Below, one piece after another: positions 6,166 through 7,519 of a stretch of 7,519 bases of DNA. Position 1 is the first letter of the stretch. Every line of letters begins with the position of its first letter. Position numbers and translations under genes: made by a program. Source of the stretch: an uncultured Bacteroidota bacterium (GTDB lineage Bacteria; Bacteroidota; Bacteroidia; Flavobacteriales; Flavobacteriaceae); contig CAIJFC010000268.1 in NCBI GenBank assembly GCA_903819815.1, positions 1 to 7,519 of the forward strand, in the 5' to 3' direction. The notes under the pieces are model-generated. The model searched no databases and was not told the DNA's origin. It saw only the letters and a list, made by a program, of their open reading frames with translations.

Positions 6166-6645
6166 ATGAAAAAAACACTATTAATTCTATTCACTTTTAT
6201 CAACTTAGTAGTTTATTCACAACACCAACTTCCGAATGTTAAACTCAAAAACCTCAAAGGAGAATTAGTAAACACCAATACCGATTTTCAGAAAAAAGAC
6301 GTTCTTTATGTTTATTCATTTTGGGCAACCTGGTGCGCTCCTTGCGTTCAAGAATTGGATGCGATTAGTGACGTATATGGTGATTGGAAACAAAAATTAA
6401 ATTTAGAAATAATAGCCGTTTCGGTTGATGATTCGAGAACAGAAAAAAGAGTAAAACCAATGATAAATGGCAAAGGCTGGGAATACACCGTTTTACTGGA
6501 CACCAATCAAGAATTCAAAAGAAGTTTATCAATTGCAAATGTTCCTTATACAGTAGTGGTAAAAAACAATGAAATTGTATTCGTTCAAAACGGACATTCT
6601 CCGGGTGGTGAAAGTGAATTTTTTGAAAAATTAAAGAGTTTGTAA
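6166..6645 (+). CDS. TlpA-like periplasmic thioredoxin-family protein
   Basis: This is a 159-residue exported protein. Residues 1-18 are a signal peptide (KK, hydrophobic core, cleavage near VYS-Q). The remainder is a single TlpA/ResA-like thioredoxin domain: strand YVYSFWATW, active site WCAPC (Trp56, Cys57, Cys60) with the E of QELDAI after it, a strand IIAVSVDD (about 82-89) and the cis-proline loop NVPYT (Pro127). Length is normal for a stand-alone TlpA-type domain. It should act as a periplasmic thiol-disulfide reductase; the partner is not known. The next gene, encoding a DUF6029-type envelope protein, begins one base after its stop codon, so the two are almost surely cotranscribed and may function together. 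The divergent Omp28-type gene also carries a thioredoxin fold. Confidence 0.93.
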   Translation: MKKTLLILFTFINLVVYSQHQLPNVKLKNLKGELVNTNTDFQKKDVLYVYSFWATWCAPCVQELDAISDVYGDWKQKLNLEIIAVSVDDSRTEKRVKPMINGKGWEYTVLLDTNQEFKRSLSIANVPYTVVVKNNEIVFVQNGHSPGGESEFFEKLKSL

Positions 6646-6646
6646 T

Positions 6647-7519
6647 ATGAAAAAGTGTCTTTTATTAATTGCTATCTGCAGTTCAATTTCAATATTTTCT
6701 CAAACATCTCCTAAAGAAGAAAAAACCAAAGGAAGATTATTTGGCGGTTTTGAATCCAATTCTCAATGGTATTTAAACGATGTTGAAAGAGGAATCAATC
6801 ATCCAGATCAACCTATTCGATCAAATAATTATTTATTGGTGAATTATAATTATGGTAAATGGACTGCAGGAATTCAAGGAGAATCTTATGCTCCTAAATC
6901 ACTTTTAAATTTTAATCCTAAATATGAAAAAACCAACTTAGGCACTTATTATCTAAATTATAAAACGGAGAAAGTAGATGTCACTGCTGGTTATTTTTAC
7001 GAACAGTTTGGCAGTGGATTGTTATTAAGAAGTTGGGAAGATCGTTCGTTAGGAATTAATAATGCTATTCGTGGTGGGAAAATTGTTTTGCGTCCTAACG
7101 AAAATTTATCGTTTACAGGTTTATACGGAAACCAAAGAACCGGATTTGATGTTGCCAAAGGAACCATATACGGATTAAATTCTGACATAAATCTGTCGGG
7201 GATTTTAAAAATGGAAAAATCTGATTTATCTGTAGGATTTTCTTATGTTGGTAGAGAAGAGAAAACAACAATTGCCAATCCTAATTTTAAAGAGCTTACC
7301 AATTCATTTGCTGGGAGATTTAATTATAGCCACGATGCTTTTTATTTAAATTCCGAGTACAATTATAAGTCGGAGGATGCTATTTTATATCCAATAACCG
7401 TTAACAATACGTTTGTAAAACCAGGAAGTGCTTTGCTTGCCAATTTTGGATATTCCAAAAAAGGATTTGGTTTTGATGTATCACTTAGACGAATTGAAAA
7501 TATGAATTTCTTATCAGAA
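6647..7519 (+). CDS. DUF6029-type exported protein, probable outer-membrane beta-rich protein (truncated)
   Basis: I found this frame by hand: ATG at 6647-6649, then 291 codons with no stop to the window edge, so the C-terminus is missing. Residues 1-18 form a signal peptide (MKK, LLLIAI core, cleavage near IFS-Q). The mature part has alternating aromatic and polar strands typical of beta-barrel outer-membrane proteins, such as YLLVNYNYGKWTAGIQGE (62-79), TYYLNYKTEKVDVTAGYFYE (100-119) and YLNSEYNYKSEDAILY. The block FGSGLLLRSWEDRSLGINNA (121-140) stands out as motif-like. This fits the DUF6029 family of Bacteroidota, recognised from memory, which has no known function. It is tightly coupled to the TlpA-like gene (one base apart) and near an Omp28-type gene. 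A dependent role in envelope assembly is inference. Confidence 0.8.
   Translation, partial: MKKCLLLIAICSSISIFSQTSPKEEKTKGRLFGGFESNSQWYLNDVERGINHPDQPIRSNNYLLVNYNYGKWTAGIQGESYAPKSLLNFNPKYEKTNLGTYYLNYKTEKVDVTAGYFYEQFGSGLLLRSWEDRSLGINNAIRGGKIVLRPNENLSFTGLYGNQRTGFDVAKGTIYGLNSDINLSGILKMEKSDLSVGFSYVGREEKTTIANPNFKELTNSFAGRFNYSHDAFYLNSEYNYKSEDAILYPITVNNTFVKPGSALLANFGYSKKGFGFDVSLRRIENMNFLSE

Noticed and set aside
6997..7188. Minus-strand open frame of 63 codons inside the DUF6029-type gene
   Set aside because: The plus strand has an uninterrupted 291-codon frame here with a signal peptide and tight coupling to the upstream gene.

Overview
The window looks like chromosomal DNA from a member of the Bacteroidota, most likely a Flavobacterium-type Flavobacteriaceae. 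The evidence is strongly A+T-rich sequence, start codons without Shine-Dalgarno motifs, a promoter of the Bacteroidota form TTG-N19-TAnnTTTG, an Omp28-type lipoprotein, a DUF6029-type protein, and short TTTAGA-type intergenic repeats. Species assignment is inference.

Layout. The left end (1-545, minus) is the N-terminal third or so of an ABC-F ATPase, cut by the window edge, with its own promoter at 571-600. From 4864 down to 621, also on the minus strand, runs a probable menaquinone operon. In transcription order it holds menB, menA, a UPF0173-type metallo-hydrolase, menC, a small secreted protein built from six YENQ repeats, and a DUF2007-type small protein. The gaps are 13-31 bases except menB-menA (106 bases), which is filled by an imperfect TTTAGA/TCTAAA repeat. 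A strong minus-strand terminator at 4962-4988 separates this operon from an Omp28-type thioredoxin-fold lipoprotein (5009-6058, minus). Divergent from that gene, on the plus strand, are a TlpA-like thioredoxin (6166-6645) and, one base later, a DUF6029-type secreted or outer-membrane protein that runs off the right edge (6647-7519).

How the genes work together. MenC makes o-succinylbenzoate, MenB closes the naphthoate ring from the CoA ester, and MenA prenylates 1,4-dihydroxy-2-naphthoate. The CoA ligase (MenE) and a recognised DHNA-CoA thioesterase are not in the window. The metallo-beta-lactamase-fold hydrolase between menA and menC is a candidate for the missing thioesterase, but this is a hypothesis only. 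The right-hand locus pairs two exported thioredoxin-fold proteins, each with a CxxC motif, with a probable beta-rich envelope protein around one shared divergent promoter region. This suggests an envelope thiol-redox or assembly function. Most of the window is ordinary core or envelope content. The least explained items are the YENQ repeat protein, the hydrolase inside the men operon and the Omp28/TlpA/DUF6029 locus.
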